NCBI RefSeq assembly: GCF_000550805.1
Contig: NZ_CP004353.1
Span: forward strand, 186,001-250,000
Direction of reading: 5' to 3'
DNA length: 64,000 bases
From: Corynebacterium vitaeruminis DSM 20294
GTDB taxonomy: Bacteria > Actinomycetota > Actinomycetes > Mycobacteriales > Mycobacteriaceae
In this document: one piece after another, positions 60,802 through 64,000 of the stretch
Layout: every line of letters begins with the position of its first letter
How positions within the stretch are numbered: the first letter of the stretch is position 1
Made by a program: the position numbers and the translations under genes
Notes under the pieces: model-generated
What the model was told of the DNA's origin: nothing
The model's database searches: none
The model's input: the letters and a program-made list of their open reading frames with translations, nothing else

Positions 60802-63225
60802 ATGGCCAAACTGTTGTACCGCATTGGTAAGTGGTCCTTTAGGGCGAAATGGGTAGTCATCACGGCGTGGGCCATCATCCTCGTGGCCATCGGCGCGTGC
60901 GCGCTCGCCTTCCAGCAGGGGTACAGCGACGTGTTCAGCCTCAAGGACACCCCGTCCCAGAAGGCGACCGACCTCTACATGCAGAACTTCCCTGAAGAGA
61001 AGAACCCGCTGCAGGGCACGGGCGTCAACATCGTGTTCAAGGCGCCGGAGGGGGAGACCCTCGACAGCGAGAAGAACACCGAGGCCATCCAGGCGGTCAT
61101 CGACTCGCTCAACGAGAACCTGGACGCCATCACCAACACCACCCGCTACGGCAACCCGATCACGCTCAACCCGCAGCTCGAGGAGATGGTCAAGGAGCAG
61201 TCGGTAGCGGGTGGACTGCCCGAGGACATGGCCGAGAGCGACGCCAAGAACTTAAGCCTCGTCTCCGACGACAGGACGATCGCGTACACCACCTTCGACA
61301 TGGACGTCCCGCTTGCCGCGGACGTCACCGACGAGCAGCGCGCGGCGATCAACAACGCGATGGACGCCGGCCGCGAGAAGGGCATCGAGGTGGAGGCCGG
61401 CGGCGCGGGCTTCGGCGACCCGATCGTCATCGAGGAAGGCTCCGAGATCGTCGGCGTGGCCATCGCGGCGATCATCCTCATCTTCACCTTCGGCTCCCTG
61501 TACGCGGCCGGCATGCCGCTCATCGCCGCGATCGTTGGCGTGGGCATCGGCTCGCTGGGCACCACGCTGGCCACGGCGTGGGTCACCCTCAACAACGTCA
61601 CCCCCGCGTTGGCCGTCATGATCGGCCTCGCCGTGGGCATCGACTACTCGCTGTTCATCATCTTCAGATACCGGCGCGAGCTCACCAGAATGGACAAGGA
61701 GGAGGCCGTCGGCATGGCGGTGGGCACCGCCGGATCCGCGGTGGTCTTCGCCGGCCTCACCGTCATCATCGCGCTGGTGGCGCTGGCGGTCGCGAACATC
61801 ACCTTCCTCACCTACATGGGCCTGTCCGCGGCGTTCACCGTGCTCATGTCCGTGCTCGTCGCGCTGACCCTGCTGCCCGCCATCCTGGGCGTGGCCGGCG
61901 ACCGGGCGTTCAAGGGAAAGATCCCGTTCCTCGAGCGCCGCCAGGCGCACCGCCCGGGGCGGAGCACCATGGGCGAGAAGTGGGTCAAGTTCGTCCACAA
62001 GGCCCCCGGCCTCGTCATCGCGATCGTCGTCTTCGCCCTCGGCGCGCTCACGATCCCGGCCTCGCAGCTGCACCTCTCGCTGCCGAGCGATACCCAGTCC
62101 GACTACACCACCACCCAGCGTAAGCAGGCCGACATCATGGCCGAGGGCTTCGGCGAGGGCATCAACTCACCGTTCCTCGTGGTGGTCGACGCCCACGACG
62201 TCAACCCGGACGCGCCCGCGCTGTCCGCGCTGGTAGCGGCGCAGAAGACCACGGCCGAGGCCAATGGCACCGAGTTTGATCAGAAGAAGGCGGCGGCCCA
62301 GGCCTCCTTCCTCTACGTGCTGCAGAAATACTCGACCAACGTCGACGTCAAGCACATCCAGATGATTGGGCAGTCCGACGACGGCTACGCGGTCCAGATG
62401 CTGCTCACCCCGGAATCCTCGCCGGAGAACGAGGCGACCAACGACCTCATCACCTCGCTGCGCATCCAGCAGACCGAGGTCGACGACGCCACCGGCATCT
62501 CCTCCGGCATCACCGGCCTCGTCCCGATCCAGCAGGACATCACCAACCGCCTCTCCGGCGTGATGGGCGTCTACCTCGCCATCGTGGTGGGACTCGCGAT
62601 CATCCTGCTCATGATCATCTTCCGCTCGGTGATGATCCCGCTGGTCGCGGGCGTGGGCTTCCTGCTGTCCGTGGGCGCGGCCTTCGGCGTGACGGTGCTG
62701 TTCTGGCAGGAGGGCCTGTGGGGCTTGGTGCCCACTCCGGGGCCGATCATCGCCTTCATGCCGATCTTCTTGATCGGCGTGTGCTTCGGGCTGGCCATGG
62801 ACTACCAGGTGTTCTTGGTCTCCGCGATGCGCGAGCGGTTTACCCACTCGGGCGGCAAGGCCACCGAGGGGTCCAAGTACAACGCCGTCGAGGAGTCCGT
62901 CATCGCGGGCTTCACCAACGGCGCCCGCGTGGTCACGGCCGCGGCCCTCATCATGATCTCGGTGTTCATCGCCTTCATCAGCCAGCCGCTGCCGTTCATC
63001 CGCATCTTCGGCTTCGCCCTCGGCGCGGGCGTGCTCTTCGACGCCTTCTTCATCCGCATGGCCTTCGTCCCCGCAGCGATGTTCATCCTCGGCCGCTCGA
63101 CGTGGTGGATGCCGCGCTGGCTGGACAAGATCCTGCCGAGCCTCGACATCGAGGGCAAGGCCCTCGAGGAGGCATGGGAGGCGGAGCACCGTGACGCGCT
63201 GCCGTCGCCGGTCGACGCCCGATAG
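60802..63225 (+). CDS. MMPL/RND-family membrane transporter
   Basis: 807 residues behind AAAAGGAG. Twelve hydrophobic spans in two groups, each half starting with one TM followed by a large extracellular domain. The proton-relay pairs are present as GIDYSLFI and AMDYQVFL, as in MmpL proteins. Corynebacterial MmpL/CmpL proteins export trehalose mycolates and related lipids; others export drugs. Which applies here is not decidable from sequence. Confidence 0.88.
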   Translation: MAKLLYRIGKWSFRAKWVVITAWAIILVAIGACALAFQQGYSDVFSLKDTPSQKATDLYMQNFPEEKNPLQGTGVNIVFKAPEGETLDSEKNTEAIQAVIDSLNENLDAITNTTRYGNPITLNPQLEEMVKEQSVAGGLPEDMAESDAKNLSLVSDDRTIAYTTFDMDVPLAADVTDEQRAAINNAMDAGREKGIEVEAGGAGFGDPIVIEEGSEIVGVAIAAIILIFTFGSLYAAGMPLIAAIVGVGIGSLGTTLATAWVTLNNVTPALAVMIGLAVGIDYSLFIIFRYRRELTRMDKEEAVGMAVGTAGSAVVFAGLTVIIALVALAVANITFLTYMGLSAAFTVLMSVLVALTLLPAILGVAGDRAFKGKIPFLERRQAHRPGRSTMGEKWVKFVHKAPGLVIAIVVFALGALTIPASQLHLSLPSDTQSDYTTTQRKQADIMAEGFGEGINSPFLVVVDAHDVNPDAPALSALVAAQKTTAEANGTEFDQKKAAAQASFLYVLQKYSTNVDVKHIQMIGQSDDGYAVQMLLTPESSPENEATNDLITSLRIQQTEVDDATGISSGITGLVPIQQDITNRLSGVMGVYLAIVVGLAIILLMIIFRSVMIPLVAGVGFLLSVGAAFGVTVLFWQEGLWGLVPTPGPIIAFMPIFLIGVCFGLAMDYQVFLVSAMRERFTHSGGKATEGSKYNAVEESVIAGFTNGARVVTAAALIMISVFIAFISQPLPFIRIFGFALGAGVLFDAFFIRMAFVPAAMFILGRSTWWMPRWLDKILPSLDIEGKALEEAWEAEHRDALPSPVDAR

Positions 63226-63254
63226 GCCTCACCTGGACTACCGGTAGCCCAACG

Positions 63255-63300
63255 CGCCCGCACGGGACCGCTCCTTCGCCGAGCATCCGCGCGGGCGGTT
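63255..63300 (+). terminator. Probable terminator between the MMPL gene and tgt
   Basis: CGCCCGC (63255-63261) pairs with GCGGGCG (63291-63297), followed by GTTT. The loop is long and may hold inner pairing. Confidence 0.45.
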
Positions 63301-63327
63301 TCCGTGCGGACTGTAGGATGGTCAACC

Positions 63328-64000
63328 ATGGATACAACCTTCACCCTTGGCACCCAGCTGCACGACGGCCCGGGTCAGCACGGCCGCACGGGCACCATCC
63401 ACACCCCGCACGGCGACATCCAGACCCCGGCGTTCATCCCGGTGGGAACCAAGGCCACGGTGAAGACGCTCACCCCGGAGCAGGTCAAGGACACCGGCGC
63501 CCAGGCGGTGCTGTCCAACGCCTACCACCTCTACCTGCAGCCGGGTCCGGACATCGTCGATGAGGCTGGCGGCGTCGCCGCCTTCGAGCACTGGGACGGC
63601 CCCACCTACACCGACTCCGGCGGATTCCAGGTTATGAGCCTCGGCGTGGGGTTCAAGAAGGTGCTGGCCATGGACACGAAGGGGCTCCAGGACAGCGACA
63701 TCCGCGCGCAGAAGAAGGACCGCTTCGCGCAGGTCGACGAGGACGGCGTGGACTTCCGCTCGGTCATCGACGGCTCCAAGCACCGCTTCACACCCGAGGT
63801 GAGCATGCAGATCCAGCACCAGCTCGGCGCGGACATCATCTTCGCCTTCGACGAGTTGACCACGCTCGTGGACACCCGCCTCTACCAAGAGCAGTCGGTC
63901 GCGCGCACCCATCGCTGGGCCAAGCGCTGCCTCGACGAGCACGAGCGCCTCACCAACGAGCGCCCGGGCAAGCCGCTGCAGTCGCTGTGGGGCGTGGTGC
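63328..64000 (+). CDS. tgt: Queuine tRNA-ribosyltransferase, N-terminal part (runs off the window)
   Basis: 224 codons are visible with no stop. The family signature is clear: PAFIPVGTKATVKTLTPEQ, LSNAYHLYLQPG, and YTDSGGFQVMSLG with the Asp that binds the base. The second catalytic Asp lies beyond the window. It exchanges G34 for queuine or its precursor in GUN-anticodon tRNAs. A TAGGAT at 63314-63319 is so close to the ATG that transcription may be nearly leaderless. No queuosine synthesis gene is in view. Confidence 0.95.
   Translation, partial: MDTTFTLGTQLHDGPGQHGRTGTIHTPHGDIQTPAFIPVGTKATVKTLTPEQVKDTGAQAVLSNAYHLYLQPGPDIVDEAGGVAAFEHWDGPTYTDSGGFQVMSLGVGFKKVLAMDTKGLQDSDIRAQKKDRFAQVDEDGVDFRSVIDGSKHRFTPEVSMQIQHQLGADIIFAFDELTTLVDTRLYQEQSVARTHRWAKRCLDEHERLTNERPGKPLQSLWGVV

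Overview
The window reads as a high-GC actinobacterial chromosome, most likely Corynebacterium. The reasons are the order tyrA, TadA-associated protein, tadA, tRNA-Ser; an AmtR-like box in front of urease; an MMPL transporter; and general codon use. It has two halves: a long piece of a temperate siphophage (1 to about 34,415), then chromosomal metabolism (34,420 to 64,000).

Prophage (1-34,415). All phage genes are on the plus strand until the lysis genes end at 32,334. Positions 43-6,353 hold small, tightly overlapping early genes: an HTH protein, single-TM peptides, zinc proteins, a WhiB-like regulator and an HNH protein with a duplicated linker. A terminator at 6,376 closes this block. Packaging follows: small conserved protein, HNH nuclease, possible cos region, a small primase-polymerase-like gene with its own leaderless promoter, TerS, TerL, portal. 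The MuF head protein ends in an EndoU-like nuclease domain and is followed by a probable immunity gene, a terminator and a tRNA-Ser(CGA)-like gene. Next come scaffold, decoration protein, capsid, connectors, tail tube, tail chaperones joined by a -1 frameshift, a tape measure with two wall-hydrolase domains, minor tail proteins, and a fibre with a perfect 171-bp duplication. Lysis uses an M23+GH25 endolysin and three membrane proteins. Two small overlapping minus-strand genes and an IS256-family element lie at the right end. A 3' tRNA-Arg(ACG) fragment at 34,369-34,415 looks like the right attachment site. No integrase or repressor is present, so the prophage must continue left of the window.

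Chromosome, minus-strand block (34,463-45,167). A Tat-exported multicopper oxidase lies behind a CsoR-like palindrome. The complete urease operon ureABCEFGD has an AmtR-like box before ureA. A five-gene operon encodes a mannose-family PTS (IIAB, IIC, IID), a HAD phosphatase and a two-TM protein.

Acyl-CoA block (45,675-55,720). A thiolase and a fused 3-hydroxyacyl-CoA dehydrogenase/enoyl-CoA hydratase form one operon. A glutaryl-CoA-dehydrogenase-like enzyme, a TetR regulator and a fused 3-oxoacid CoA-transferase follow downstream. Three promoter regions carry the same palindrome, ACGAA-N6-TTCGT, which suggests one regulon, probably run by the TetR protein. Between them sits an ABC-F ATPase with an apparent transcription attenuator in its leader, and a GNAT acetyltransferase.

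Right end (55,735-64,000). A trifunctional PabA-PabB-PabC folate enzyme, TyrA, the TadA pair, tRNA-Ser(CGA), an MMPL transporter, and the start of tgt, which runs off the window.
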